The position numbers were made by a program, and so were the translations under genes. The notes under the pieces were generated by a model that saw nothing but the letters and a program-made list of their open reading frames with translations, had not been told where the DNA came from and did no database searches. Positions 48,497 to 58,565 of a DNA stretch of 64,000 bases are shown piece after piece; position 1 is the stretch's first letter, and each line of letters begins with the position of its first letter. The stretch comes from Amycolatopsis balhimycina FH 1894 (GTDB lineage Bacteria > Actinomycetota > Actinomycetes > Mycobacteriales > Pseudonocardiaceae): NCBI RefSeq assembly GCF_000384295.1, contig NZ_KB913037.1, positions 3,954,649-4,018,648 on the forward strand. Reading direction: 5' to 3'.

Positions 48497-49510
48497 TCAG
48501 GCGGCCGCGATGCCCTGCGGGCCGCGGGCGGTGTGCGTCACGTGGCCGCCGCGCTCGGCGACCCACGCCAGCGCCGCGTCGGCCCGCTCGCCGCGGACGC
48601 CGAGGCGGAACCGGCCGACCGGCGTGTCGCCGATCCGGGTCAGGCCGCCGCCGATCGTGGCGAACTCGACGTCGAAGCGGCCCGCGGCCTCGGGCAGCAG
48701 CGCACCCACCGACGCGAAGCCGATCAGCACGACATCGGCCGAGCGGTCGTAGCGCGCCACCTGCGAACGGGACGTCTCGATGGCCGGCAACAGCGCCCGC
48801 GCGGTGCGGCTGGCCGGGTCGGAGATCAGGTCGAGCACGGTGCCTCGCTCGACGACCGTACCGTCTTCCAGCACGGCGACGTCGTCGCAAAGCCGGCGGA
48901 CCACGCCCGCGTCCGGCGTCGTGACCACGACGGTGACCCCCAGCTCGGACCGCGCCCGGTCGAGGACGGTCAGGACGGCGCCGGCCTCCTCCGGGTCGAC
49001 ACCGGCGGTCGGGTCGTCGGCGAGCAGCACGGCGGGGGCCGCCGCCAGCGCCCTCGCGACCGCGACACGGCGGAGCTGACCGGCGGACAGCTCACCGGGA
49101 CGCTGCGCGGCGCGCGGCGTCAGGCCGACGAGGTCGAGCAGCGAGCCGACCCGGCTGCGGCGCTGCGGGCCGTCGACGCCGAGCTGCTCGAGCGGGGCAG
49201 CGATGTTGCCGGCGATCGTGCGCTCGGCGATCAGCTCCGGCTTCGTCGAAACGACACCCAGCTGACGGCGGATTTCGCGGAGCCGGCGGCCGTCGAGCGT
49301 GCCGGTGTTGAGGCCGTCGAGCCGGACGACGCCGCGGTCGGGCCGCTCCTGCAGCGCGATGCACCGGGCGAGGACGGACTTGCCCGACCCGGCGGGACCG
49401 ACCACGCCGAACAGCGAGCCGGCCTGGACGTCGACACTCACGTCGTGCAGCGCGACGACCGAATTTCCGTTGGTGGCAAAGGATTTGGACAGGTTTTCGA
49501 CGGTGATCAC
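48497..49510 (-). CDS. MetN-type ABC transporter ATP-binding protein with NIL domain
   Basis: This is a 337-residue ATPase. Walker A is GPAGSGKSVLAR at about residue 37, the signature is LSAGQLRRVAVA, and Walker B is AVLLADDPTAGVDPEE. The last 80 residues (VVLIGFASVGALLPEAAGRF, GDTPVGRFRLGV) form a NIL-like regulatory domain that in MetN binds methionine. The role is probably methionine import or a related sulfur function. Support includes a SAM riboswitch in its leader. The GTG at 49510 follows TGGAGCC. Unusually, no MetI permease or MetQ binding-protein gene is adjacent, and Walker B reads ADDP in place of LDEP. Confidence 0.82.
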   Translation of the reverse strand: MITVENLSKSFATNGNSVVALHDVSVDVQAGSLFGVVGPAGSGKSVLARCIALQERPDRGVVRLDGLNTGTLDGRRLREIRRQLGVVSTKPELIAERTIAGNIAAPLEQLGVDGPQRRSRVGSLLDLVGLTPRAAQRPGELSAGQLRRVAVARALAAAPAVLLADDPTAGVDPEEAGAVLTVLDRARSELGVTVVVTTPDAGVVRRLCDDVAVLEDGTVVERGTVLDLISDPASRTARALLPAIETSRSQVARYDRSADVVLIGFASVGALLPEAAGRFDVEFATIGGGLTRIGDTPVGRFRLGVRGERADAALAWVAERGGHVTHTARGPQGIAAA

Positions 49511-49721
49511 GAAGGCTCCAGAAAACGGGGTGCGCGCAGGACGCGGCACCCGGCCGCAAGCGAGTTCCGTCCACTGCGGACGGTGCGTGAAGAAGAGGTG
49601 GACCGGCTGGGGCTAGCTCAGTTGGAGCGCCGACATGCGGTCACGGAGCGGCGGCCTTCGTCGACAACGCGACGCCGGGTGAGGAGCAGGGGGCGAGCTA
49701 CCCTCTTCATCGAAAACGGCC
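49511..49721 (-). other. Leader between the SAM riboswitch and the MetN-like gene
   Basis: This 211-base stretch holds the expression platform. A GC-rich hairpin (CCGTCC/GGACGG, 5-nt loop, 49567-49583) lies in it, with no T-run, so control may act on translation or through Rho. A short frame starting ATGAAGAGG at about 49710 (about 30 codons) is possible but unsupported. Bases 49809-49936 upstream of the aptamer should hold the promoter. Confidence 0.4.
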
Positions 49722-49808
49722 TCCATCGGTCCTGGCGGTAGCACCTGCCCTGCGGAGGGTGGTTGCTGCGACTTCGGCGAGCCAGGTCTCTCAGTCGCTC
49801 GGGATGGA
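49722..49808 (-). promoter_or_regulatory. SAM riboswitch (S-box superfamily, SAM-I/SAM-IV type)
   Basis: Read on the minus strand, the 87-base aptamer has P1 TCCATC/GATGGA and P2 GCGACT/AGTCGC. The conserved AGCAACC follows P2, then P3 CCCT/AGGG and the conserved AGGTGCTACC. The P2 loop CCTGGC can form a six-pair pseudoknot with GCCAGG near the 3' end. GAGAGACCTGGC and AGCAACC plus GGTGCTA are hallmarks of the S-box family. It precedes a MetN-type ATPase gene, a classic target that should be shut off by SAM. Confidence 0.78.
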
Positions 49809-49936
49809 CGTACTGAGTAAAACCGATCCCACGGAGCGAAAGCAAGCCTGTTGGCCCAGATCACACGACTGGCGGCGTCCGGATCGCGGGATCACGGGCG
49901 GAGAGGACGTATTTTCACGCTTCCACTGTGGAGTGC

Positions 49937-50773
49937 CTAACGCGCGGCGGCGATCCGCACGAAGTCGTGCACGTTCAGCTGCTCACCGCGGGTCCTGGGG
50001 TCGATCCCGGCGGCCGTCAGCAGTTCGCCGGCACGCTCGGCCGAGCCCGCCCAGCCCGCGAGCGCGGCCCGGAGCGTCTTCCTGCGTTGTGAGAAAGCAG
50101 CGTCCACCAGGCCGAAGAGCAGCTCCCGGTCGTCGGACGCCGTCGTGTCGCCGCGTTCCAACGCGACGAGCGCGGAATCGACGTTCGGTACGGGCCAGAA
50201 CACCGAGCGTGGCACGGCGGCGACCTTGCGTGCGGTGCCGTACCAGGCGAGCTTGACGCTCGGCACGCCGTAGATCCGGCTGCCGGGGCCGGCGGCCATC
50301 CGCTCGGCGACTTCGGTTTGGACCATGACCAAACCGGTCTTCAGCGAGGGCACCTCGGCCAGCAGGTGCAGCACGACGGGCACGGCGACGTTGTAGGGCA
50401 GGTTGGCGACGAGCGCGGTCGGCTCGCCCAGTTCCTCGCGGGTGACGCGCAGGGCATCGGCCCCGACGACGGTCAGCCGCTCCGCGGCTTCGGGGCCCCG
50501 TTCGGCGACGGTCTTGGGCAGCCGCTCGGCGAGCTTGGGATCGATCTCGACGGCGACGACCCGCGCGCCGGTGGCGAGCAGCCCGAGGGTCAGCGACCCG
50601 AGCCCGGGCCCGACCTCGAGGACGACGTCGTCCGGGGCGACGCCGGCGAGCTCGACGATCCGGCGGACGGTGTTGGGATCGTGCACGAAGTTCTGCCCGA
50701 GCTTCTTGGTCGGCCGGACGTCCAGCTCGGCCGCCAGCCCGCGGATCTCGGCAGGTCCCAACAGTTCAACCAC
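49937..50773 (-). CDS. rsmA: 16S rRNA dimethyladenosine transferase RsmA (KsgA)
   Basis: This is a 278-residue methyltransferase that dimethylates A1518 and A1519 of 16S r[20 protein letters not shown] is the family start, [17 protein letters not shown] is motif I and [14 protein letters not shown] is the catalytic NLPY box. [13 protein letters not shown] and the C-terminal helices are normal. The GTG at 50773 lies just past a 21-bp repeat array that occupies its promoter region. Its place between rpfB and ispE is conserved, but a SAM-riboswitch-controlled gene now separates it from ispE. Confidence 0.96.
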   Translation of the reverse strand: MVELLGPAEIRGLAAELDVRPTKKLGQNFVHDPNTVRRIVELAGVAPDDVVLEVGPGLGSLTLGLLATGARVVAVEIDPKLAERLPKTVAERGPEAAERLTVVGADALRVTREELGEPTALVANLPYNVAVPVVLHLLAEVPSLKTGLVMVQTEVAERMAAGPGSRIYGVPSVKLAWYGTARKVAAVPRSVFWPVPNVDSALVALERGDTTASDDRELLFGLVDAAFSQRRKTLRAALAGWAGSAERAGELLTAAGIDPRTRGEQLNVHDFVRIAAAR

Positions 50774-50789
50774 CGGACGAGCCTACCCA

Positions 50790-50957
50790 GAGGGTCGGCT
50801 GACGTGCCCGGACGGTCGGCTTGCGTACCCGGAGGGTCGGCTCGCGTGCTTGAGGCCCGATCTCGCGTGATTGAGCGCGTAACTCGCGTGATTGGAGGGT
50901 CGACACGCGTGATTGGGGGGACGACACGCGTGATTGGGGGGGACGACACCGGGCACG
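50790..50957. repeat. 21-bp tandem repeat array, eight units
   Basis: The exact period is 21 bp, with unit starts at 50790, 50811, 50832, 50853, 50874, 50895, 50916 and 50937. The best-kept unit is GAGGGTCGACACGCGTGATTG at 50895 (first 20 bases used for matching). Copies near rsmA are more degenerate; the last is partial. It is the reverse complement of the unit at 14093-14155. It fills the gap between rsmA and the rpfB terminator. Confidence 0.92.
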
Positions 50958-50958
50958 C

Positions 50959-50993
50959 GAAACGGCCCCCGTCCGGAGGACGGGGGCCGTTTC
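50959..50993 (-). terminator. Terminator hairpin after rpfB
   Basis: A perfect 16-bp stem (50959-50974 with 50978-50993) surrounds the loop GGA, with GC-rich core CGGCCCCCGTCC and AAA/TTT at its base. It is 10 bp after the rpfB stop on the minus strand. Confidence 0.85.
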
Positions 50994-51003
50994 AGAGGGA
51001 CTG

Positions 51004-52489
<1,486 letters not shown>

Positions 52490-52734
52490 TACGTCTGGGC
52501 CCGCAGCCGGCGCCATCGTCACGGTTCCGGCTCGTACCTGCTCCGGTTCCGCTTCCCCGACGTGCACTGACGTGACTGTGGGCGTAACAGTCGGCAACTG
52601 CAGTCTGCAGTACCGACCGGCACGATCACGGGACAGTAACGGGTCCCGGCGGGTTGCGCAAACACCCCCCGGAGTGTCGTGATCTGTGTCACCCATCGGG
52701 TGGACGAGCCGGGAACCCTGTTGTCGCAATGCGT

Positions 52735-53571
52735 TCAACCCGTTGTGACACTGGGGAGTCGGTAGACCCGCTCGGCGGTGGTCCGGACCGATTCGGCGAC
52801 TTCGTGGACAGCTTCGCCCCTGAGCGCCGCGAGGTGACGGACGGTGTAGGCGGCGCAGTAGGGCTCGTTCGGCCGCCCACGGAACGGGTGGGGGGTCAGA
52901 AACGGCGCGTCCGTCTCGACGAGGTACTGTCCCGGCGGGCAGAGCCGCGCCGCCTCGTGGAGCCCCTTCGCGTTCTTGAACGTGACGGTGCCCGCGAAGG
53001 AAAGGACATACCCCGCGTCGACGCACTTGCGGGCCATTTCCGCGTCCCCGGAAAAACAATGGAAAATTACGGCATTCGGCGCATCCTCTTCGGCCAGGAT
53101 GCGCAGCACGTCGTCGTGGGCGTCGCGGTCGTGGATCATCAGCGGCTTGTCCAGCCGCTTCGCCAGGTCGATGTGCCAGCGGAACGCCTCCTGCTGGGCG
53201 TCGTGCGGCGAGTAGTCCCAGTAGTAGTCGAGGCCGGTCTCGCCGACGGCGACCACGCGCTCGTGGCCGGCCAGGCGCTCCACTTCGGACTTCTCCGCCT
53301 CGCCGAACCCCTTGGTCCGGGTCGGGTGGATCGCGACCGCGGCGAAGACGCGGGGGTCCCAGCCCGCCGCCTCGGTGACCCAGCGGGCCGAGGCGAGGTC
53401 GTCCGCGACCGTGACGACCCGGGCGACGCCGGCGCGCTCGGCGCGGTCGACCATGGCCGTGACCTCGGCCGCGGTGACCGCGCCGCACGCGTCGAGATGG
53501 GTGTGCGCGTCCACCACCGTCACGGGGAGCCGATCCGGGACCGGCGGTAGTTCGCGCTTCTCGTCACCCAT
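52735..53571 (-). CDS. tatD: TatD-family metal-dependent deoxyribonuclease
   Basis: This is a 278-residue TIM-barrel hydrolase. Metal ligands are seen in VVDAHTHLD (HxH), AVGETGLDYYWDYS (Glu), HDRDAHDD (His), HCFSGDAEM (His) and the last Asp in LVETDAPFLTPHP. TatD acts as a 3'-5' exonuclease or endonuclease in DNA repair and degradation. It lies 9 bp after metG on the minus strand. The tatD-rpfB-rsmA order is that of mycobacteria. Confidence 0.94.
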   Translation of the reverse strand: MGDEKRELPPVPDRLPVTVVDAHTHLDACGAVTAAEVTAMVDRAERAGVARVVTVADDLASARWVTEAAGWDPRVFAAVAIHPTRTKGFGEAEKSEVERLAGHERVVAVGETGLDYYWDYSPHDAQQEAFRWHIDLAKRLDKPLMIHDRDAHDDVLRILAEEDAPNAVIFHCFSGDAEMARKCVDAGYVLSFAGTVTFKNAKGLHEAARLCPPGQYLVETDAPFLTPHPFRGRPNEPYCAAYTVRHLAALRGEAVHEVAESVRTTAERVYRLPSVTTG

Positions 53572-53580
53572 GCATACCTC

Positions 53581-55377
53581 TTACTCCTTGGTGATCGGCG
53601 CCCACTCCGGGCCGGTCTCGCCGAGCGCCGGGTCGAGCTTCGTGAACAGCGGCGACGGCTTCTGCAGGGGCTTGCCGACCTCGATCGGCTTCGACTCCCA
53701 CTTCGCCTGCTCGCCCGCGTAGTCGCCGGTGAGGATCGGGTTGACCCGGCCGGCGATGTCGAGGTCGTCGACCTCCTTGAGCTCCGGCTGGGCGGCCCAG
53801 ACGCCGGTGCCGCCGAGGGCTTCGTGCACCTTCTGCGCCGAGTGCGGCAGGAACGGCGTCAGCAGCGTGTTGGCGTCGGAGACCACCTGCAACGCGGTGT
53901 GCAGCACGGTGTCGCGCCGCGTGGGGTCGTCCTTGAGCTTCCACGGCTCCTGGTCGGAGATGTACTTGTTCGCCGCGGTGACGACCTTCATCGCCTCGGC
54001 CGCCGCCAGCTTGAACCGGGACCGGGCCAGGTGCGCGCCCGCGGTGTCGAAAGCCTTGCGCGACAGGGCTTTCAGGTCCTCGTCGGCCGCGGTCGGGGCC
54101 TCCGGACGCGGGATGGCGCCGACGTTCTTGTGCGCCATCGAGATGGACCGGTTGACCAGGTTGCCCCACTCGTTGGCCAGCTCGAAGTTGGTCCGGCGGA
54201 CGAACTCGTCCCAGGTGAAGTCGGTGTCCTGGGTCTCCGGGCCGGCGACCGAGATGAAGTACCGCAGCGTGTCCGGGCCGAAGTCGCGCAGGAAGTCCTC
54301 GACGTAGATCACGCGCCCGCGCGAGGTCGAGAACTTCGAGCCGCTCATCGTGAGGAACTCGCTGGAGACGATCTCGTCCGGCAGGTGCAGCTTGCCGTAC
54401 TTGCCGGGTTCACCGCCCTTGTCGCCTTCGCCGTTGTGCCCGAACAGCAGGGCGGGCCAGATCTGGGCGTGGAAGGTGATGTTGTCCTTGCCCATGAAGT
54501 AGTACGACCGGGCGTCGGCGTTGTTCCACCACTCCTGCCACGCGTCCGGGTTCCCGGACCGGCGGGCCCACTCGACACTGGCCGAGAAGTACCCGATCAC
54601 CGCGTCGAACCAGACGTAGAACCGCTTCAGCGGCTGGTCCCGCCAGCCGTCGAGGGGGATCTTGACGCCCCAGTCGAGGTCGCGGGTGATCGGCCGCGGC
54701 CGCATGTCGTCGATCAGGTTCTTGGTGAAGTTGAGGACGTTCGGGCGCCAGTCGTTCTTGGTGCCCAGCCAGTCGCCGAGGGTCTTGGTGAACGCGGGCA
54801 GGTCGAGGAAGTAGTGCTCGGTCTCGACGAACTTCGGCGTCTCGCCGTTGATCCGGGACTTCGGGTTGATCAGCTCCGCGGCGTCGAGCTGGTTGCCGCA
54901 GTTGTCGCACTGGTCGCCGCGCGCGCCGTCGTACCCGCAGATCGGGCAGGTGCCCTCGACGTAGCGGTCGGGCAGCGTGCGGCCGGTGGACGGGCTGATC
55001 GCGCCCCGGGTCGTCTTGGGCACGACGTAGCCGTTGCGGTGCAGCGCCAGGAAGATCTGCTGCGTCACCTCGGCGTGGTTGCCGGTGGAGGTCCGCGTGA
55101 ACAGGTCGTAGGACAGCCCGAGGCCCCGCAGGTCGTTGCCGATCTGGCGGGTGTACTTGTCCGCGGTCTCCTGCGGGGTCGAGTTCTCGTTGTCCGCCTG
55201 GACCGTGATCGGGGTGCCGTGTTCGTCGGTGCCGGACACCATGAGCACCCGGTTGCCGGCCATTCGCTGGTAGCGGGAGAAGACGTCGGACGGGACGCCG
55301 AATCCGGACACGTGGCCGATGTGGCGGGGGCCGTTGGCGTAGGGCCAGGCCACCGCTGTCAACACAGGGGTGCTCAT
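53581..55377 (-). CDS. metG: Methionyl-tRNA synthetase
   Basis: This is a 598-residue class I synthetase. The HIGH motif appears as RHIGHV in the first 25 residues. A single zinc knuckle, [18 protein letters not shown], lies at about 140-157. The KMSKS loop is KFSTS in [14 protein letters not shown]. It has no C-terminal tRNA-binding extension, normal for this type. The ATG at 55377 gives the usual start. It is divergent from the PadR gene, with 52 bp between. Confidence 0.96.
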   Translation of the reverse strand: MSTPVLTAVAWPYANGPRHIGHVSGFGVPSDVFSRYQRMAGNRVLMVSGTDEHGTPITVQADNENSTPQETADKYTRQIGNDLRGLGLSYDLFTRTSTGNHAEVTQQIFLALHRNGYVVPKTTRGAISPSTGRTLPDRYVEGTCPICGYDGARGDQCDNCGNQLDAAELINPKSRINGETPKFVETEHYFLDLPAFTKTLGDWLGTKNDWRPNVLNFTKNLIDDMRPRPITRDLDWGVKIPLDGWRDQPLKRFYVWFDAVIGYFSASVEWARRSGNPDAWQEWWNNADARSYYFMGKDNITFHAQIWPALLFGHNGEGDKGGEPGKYGKLHLPDEIVSSEFLTMSGSKFSTSRGRVIYVEDFLRDFGPDTLRYFISVAGPETQDTDFTWDEFVRRTNFELANEWGNLVNRSISMAHKNVGAIPRPEAPTAADEDLKALSRKAFDTAGAHLARSRFKLAAAEAMKVVTAANKYISDQEPWKLKDDPTRRDTVLHTALQVVSDANTLLTPFLPHSAQKVHEALGGTGVWAAQPELKEVDDLDIAGRVNPILTGDYAGEQAKWESKPIEVGKPLQKPSPLFTKLDPALGETGPEWAPITKE

Positions 55378-55429
55378 ACCTTATTAGCCTACGGAGGGCG
55401 TCACACGCATTGTCGAGAGGGAGGCCCGG

Positions 55430-56029
55430 TTGTCGGCGACACGTCTGCTCGTGCTCGGGGTGGTGCGCATGTACGGCCGCGCGCACGGCTACCAGGTGCG
55501 GCGCGAGCTGCTGACCTGGTCGGCGGACAAGTGGGCCAACGTCCAGCCCGGCTCGATCTACCACGCGCTGAAGAAGATGACCGCCGAAGGCCTGCTCGAC
55601 CAGGTCGACGTCGAACCCGGGGACGCGGGACCGGACCGGGTCGCCTACCGGGTCACCGCGGACGGCGACCGCGAGTTCCACCTGTTGCTGGGCACGGCGC
55701 TGGCCGATCCGGAGGTCGGCCACCCGGAGCTGTCGGCCGCGATCTCGCTGATGACCGCGCTGCCCCGCAAGCGGGTGATCGGCATGCTGAACCAGCGGCT
55801 GGTCCACCTCGAAGCCGAGGTGCGGCGGGCGGGGCTGCTCATCGAAGAGGGCTCCGAGTGGGGACAGCCCGCGCACATCGCCGAGCTGTTCGGGCTCTGG
55901 GCCCAGATCTCGGCAGCGAGCCTGGACTGGCTCCGGAACCTGATCACCCGGCTGGAAGCCGGCGAGTACGTGATGGCCGACGACCCGGGCCGTGCCTTCG
56001 GAGAGCCGCCGCCCGAAGGCACGAAGTAA
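55430..56029 (+). CDS. PadR-family transcriptional regulator
   Basis: This is a 199-residue regulator. The N-terminal winged helix (residues 1-85) has LLVLGVVRMYGRAHGYQVRR and ADKWANVQPGSIYHALKKM, typical of PadR. The C-terminal half is helical for dimerisation and ligand sensing. The TTG at 55430 follows GGGAGG. It lies just upstream of an ABC drug-exporter pair on the same strand, and TCAA-NN-TTGA sites flank the exporter promoter. It probably represses the exporter until a drug-like ligand binds. Confidence 0.9.
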   Translation: MSATRLLVLGVVRMYGRAHGYQVRRELLTWSADKWANVQPGSIYHALKKMTAEGLLDQVDVEPGDAGPDRVAYRVTADGDREFHLLLGTALADPEVGHPELSAAISLMTALPRKRVIGMLNQRLVHLEAEVRRAGLLIEEGSEWGQPAHIAELFGLWAQISAASLDWLRNLITRLEAGEYVMADDPGRAFGEPPPEGTK

Positions 56030-56039
56030 TCAAGTTTGA
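56030..56039. promoter_or_regulatory. Putative PadR operator 1
   Basis: TCAAGTTTGA directly follows the padR stop and overlaps a possible -35 element (TTGACC, 56036-56041). It is the inverted copy of the second site; together they make an 11-bp perfect inverted repeat with 39 bp between the arms. Confidence 0.6.
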
Positions 56040-56077
56040 CCAATACCGGCGGGTCGGGTCTAAGGTGGCGACCCTGC

Positions 56078-56093
56078 TAGTCAAACTTGACTA
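56078..56093. promoter_or_regulatory. Putative PadR operator 2
   Basis: TAGTCAA and TTGACTA form perfect 7-bp arms around AC. The site lies 14 bp before the exporter ATPase start, near the expected transcript start (a possible -10, TAAGGT, is at 56061-56066). Binding here would block transcription. Confidence 0.65.
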
Positions 56094-56107
56094 CGAGAGG
56101 GGTTCTC

Positions 56108-57085
56108 ATGATCACGGCACGCGGTCTCGAGCGGCGGTTCCGCCGCAAGGGCCGCACTGGAGGCGAAGTGCACGCGGTGAAGGGCGTCGACCTCGACGTC
56201 GAAGCGGGGGAACTGGTCGGGTTCCTCGGGCCGAACGGGGCCGGGAAGACGACCACGCTGCGCATGCTGACCACGCTGCTCAAGCCGACCGCGGGCACCG
56301 CCACCGTCGGCGGCTGCGACCTCCTTTCCGACCCGCTGGGCGTGCGCAAGCGCATCGGCTACGTCGCCCAGGGCGGCGGCAGCGCGCCCGAAAGCAAGGT
56401 CGCCGACGAACTGGAGCTGCAGGGACGGCTCTACCGGATGAGCAAGGCCGACGCGATCGCGCGCGGCGCGGAACTCGCCGAGCAGCTCGACCTCGGCGGC
56501 CTGGACCAGCGGCTGACCAAGACGCTGTCGGGCGGCCAGCGGCGGCGGCTCGACATCGCCCTCGGGCTGATCCACTCGCCGGGGCTGGTGTTCCTCGACG
56601 AGCCGTCGACCGGACTCGACCCGCAGAGCCGCGCCAACCTGTGGGACCACATCCGCCGGCTGCGCGCCGAGCAGGGTGTCACGGTCTTCCTCACGACCCA
56701 CTACCTCGACGAAGCGGACGCGCTGTCGGACCGGCTGATCGTGATCGACGACGGCCGGGTCGTCGCCGAAGGCACGCCGGACGCGCTGAAGGCGCGCGTC
56801 AACGGCGACCGCGTCGAGGTCGGCGTCGAGCCGGAGCAGGCCGCGGACGCCGCCGAGATCGCTGGGCGGCTCGCGGGTACGCGGGAGCTGTCCGTCGAAG
56901 GCGGCGAGGTCCGGTTCCGGGTGCCGCGCGGCGACGTCGCGCTGCCGGAACTGCTGCGCGCACTCGACGGGAAGAACATCGCGATGCTGTCGGTACAGGT
57001 GCACCGGCCGACGCTCGACGACGTTTTCCTGACGCTGACCGGACGTTCGCTGCGGGAAGCGGAGGAGGACACCCGTGCTGCGTGA
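56108..57085 (+). CDS. ABC exporter ATP-binding protein (DrrA-like)
   Basis: This is a 325-residue daunorubicin-resistance-type ATPase. Walker A is GPNGAGKTTTLRML, the signature is LSGGQRRRLDIALGL and Walker B is LVFLDEPSTGLD. The C-terminal 80 residues (LSVEGGEVRFRVPRGDVALP, DVFLTLTGRSL) match the DrrA extension. It powers the adjacent ABC-2 permease. The ATG at 56108 follows GAGAGGGG; an in-frame TTG at 56087 lies in the operator and is unlikely. Control by PadR is indicated by two operator-like sites. Confidence 0.93.
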   Translation: MITARGLERRFRRKGRTGGEVHAVKGVDLDVEAGELVGFLGPNGAGKTTTLRMLTTLLKPTAGTATVGGCDLLSDPLGVRKRIGYVAQGGGSAPESKVADELELQGRLYRMSKADAIARGAELAEQLDLGGLDQRLTKTLSGGQRRRLDIALGLIHSPGLVFLDEPSTGLDPQSRANLWDHIRRLRAEQGVTVFLTTHYLDEADALSDRLIVIDDGRVVAEGTPDALKARVNGDRVEVGVEPEQAADAAEIAGRLAGTRELSVEGGEVRFRVPRGDVALPELLRALDGKNIAMLSVQVHRPTLDDVFLTLTGRSLREAEEDTRAA

Positions 57086-57839
57086 CACCTGGCTGATCTT
57101 CCGCCGCGACATGCTGGCGGCACTGCGGAACCCGACCTGGGTGCTGATCGGGATCATGCAGCCGCTGCTGTACCTGTTCCTGTTCGGACCCCTGATGGTC
57201 CGGGCCGTACAGGCCCAGGGCCTGTCCGAAGTGGACGGCTGGATGCTGCTCACCCCGGCGCTGATCGCACAGCTGGCGCTGTTCGGCAGCTCCTTCGTCG
57301 GGTTCGGGCTGCTGGCCGAGTACCGCTCCGGTGTCGTCGAACGGTTCCGGGTGACGCCGGTCAGCCGGGTGGCGCTGCTCCTGGGCAAGGTGCTGGCCAA
57401 CGCGTTGCAGGCGGTGGTCCAGGCGCTGCTGATCATCGCGCTGGCGTACCTGGCCTTCGACCTGGACGCGCCGGTCGGCGGTGTCCTGCTGAGCCTGGTC
57501 ATCGTGTTCCTGCTGGCGGTCTCGCTGGCGTCGTGCTCGTACGCGCTGGCGTTGACGCTCAAGAGCGAGGAGACGTTCCCCGCCCTGCTCAACGCGGTGC
57601 TCATCCCCCTGCTGCTGCTCTCCGGGATCCTGCTGCCGATCACATCCGGGGCCGCGCCGGCGTGGTTGTACCGGATCTCCCAGATCAACCCGTTCCGGCA
57701 CGTCGTCGACGTCGAGCGGAACACCTTCCGCGGCGACTTCACGATGGACGCCCTGTTCACCGGCAGTGTCGTGGTGCTGGTGATGGCGGTGGTGTCGGTG
57801 TGGTGGGGAACACGGACGTTCCAGAAGGACAGCGCCTGA
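57075..57839 (+). CDS. ABC-2 exporter permease (DrrB-like)
   Basis: This is a 254-residue protein with six membrane segments. The family features are FRRDMLAALRNPTWVLIG at the start, then LLAEYRSGVVERFRVTPVSR and INPFRHVVDVERNTFRG near the end. It should export a hydrophobic drug or lipid with the DrrA-like ATPase, whose gene it overlaps by 11 bp. No terminator is evident in the 92-bp gap downstream. Confidence 0.92.
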   Translation: MLRDTWLIFRRDMLAALRNPTWVLIGIMQPLLYLFLFGPLMVRAVQAQGLSEVDGWMLLTPALIAQLALFGSSFVGFGLLAEYRSGVVERFRVTPVSRVALLLGKVLANALQAVVQALLIIALAYLAFDLDAPVGGVLLSLVIVFLLAVSLASCSYALALTLKSEETFPALLNAVLIPLLLLSGILLPITSGAAPAWLYRISQINPFRHVVDVERNTFRGDFTMDALFTGSVVVLVMAVVSVWWGTRTFQKDSA

Positions 57840-57931
57840 TCAAAACTGCCTGATCAACCGGGCGCGTGTCACTGCGGGTCCGTCTTCGGCGACGTATGGT
57901 GTGCTCTCCACCGACGCGCCGGGGGCGGACC

Positions 57932-58546
57932 GTGACAGAGCCGGAAAGTGAACTCGGCATCTCGCTGTCGCACCGCGAGCGCGTGGCCGACTGGCAGGCC
58001 GTGCGTGCCGCGCAGACCCGGTTCGTGTCCGTGACGATCAGCGAGAACGTCAACTGGACCAGCTCGGCCTCGGAGCACTCGCTGCTCGGTGCGCAGGAGG
58101 CCGGGCTGCACGTCGGCGGCCGCCACTACGCGCGGCCGGGCGCGGTCCACGACCAGGCCGAGCTCTTCGTGCGGACGGCGAGCCGGCTCGGCGCCTTCTC
58201 CCCCGGGTCGCTGGCGCCGACGCTGGAAGTGGCGGCGCCGAGCGTCGACGACCGGTTCATCAAGGCGTGGATCAAGCACGTCCGGCACGCGGCGCGCATC
58301 GAGCGGGTGCTGATCTACGCCGACCACGACTGCTGGGCGCACCGGCTGCACCCGGACCGCTGGGCCGACAGCGAGGTCGTGCTGTGGCTGGCCCGGCACA
58401 ACGGCATCCCCGGCCGGCCGGGCTGGTTCCACTCGCGGCTCGGCGTGCACCAGCACGCGTTCGCGCCGGACGTGCCGGGCATCGACGGGCCGGTCGAGCA
58501 GAACGCCGTCGTGTACCCGTTCACATTGGGCGACTTGCTGCTCTGA
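57932..58546 (+). CDS. GH25-fold protein with degenerate active site
   Basis: The product is about 204 residues with no signal peptide. The pattern follows GH25 lysozymes: ISLSHRERVADWQAVRAA matches the first strand, AGLHVGGRHYARPGAVHDQA the YHFARP strand, PTLEVAAPS the catalytic strand, and RVLIYADHDCWAHRL the VLYT strand. The first catalytic Asp position (usual G-x-D-x-S) is Ser here, and the D-x-E of the usual PVLDxE is E-V-A. Both acidic catalytic residues therefore appear lost. It may bind rather than cut glycans, or act inside the cell. The GTG at 57932 is taken as the start, with GGGGG seven bases upstream. Confidence 0.65.
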   Translation: MTEPESELGISLSHRERVADWQAVRAAQTRFVSVTISENVNWTSSASEHSLLGAQEAGLHVGGRHYARPGAVHDQAELFVRTASRLGAFSPGSLAPTLEVAAPSVDDRFIKAWIKHVRHAARIERVLIYADHDCWAHRLHPDRWADSEVVLWLARHNGIPGRPGWFHSRLGVHQHAFAPDVPGIDGPVEQNAVVYPFTLGDLLL

Positions 58547-58565
58547 CGTGTGGTGATATGTCGCC

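Noticed and set aside
49609..49627. tRNA-like D-arm sequence (GGGCTAGCTCAGTTGGAGC)
   Set aside because: It resembles the 5' part of a tRNA, but no anticodon arm, T-loop GTTCGA or matching acceptor end follows on either strand. At most it is a remnant.
49618..49710. Upstream regulatory peptide of about 30 codons in the MetN-like leader
   Set aside because: There is an ATG and an open frame, but no ribosome site or biased composition. In such GC-rich sequence an open frame of this size is expected by chance.
50790..50957. CRISPR array
   Set aside because: Repeat units are directly adjacent with no spacers and are degenerate, and no cas gene is present. It is a simple tandem repeat.
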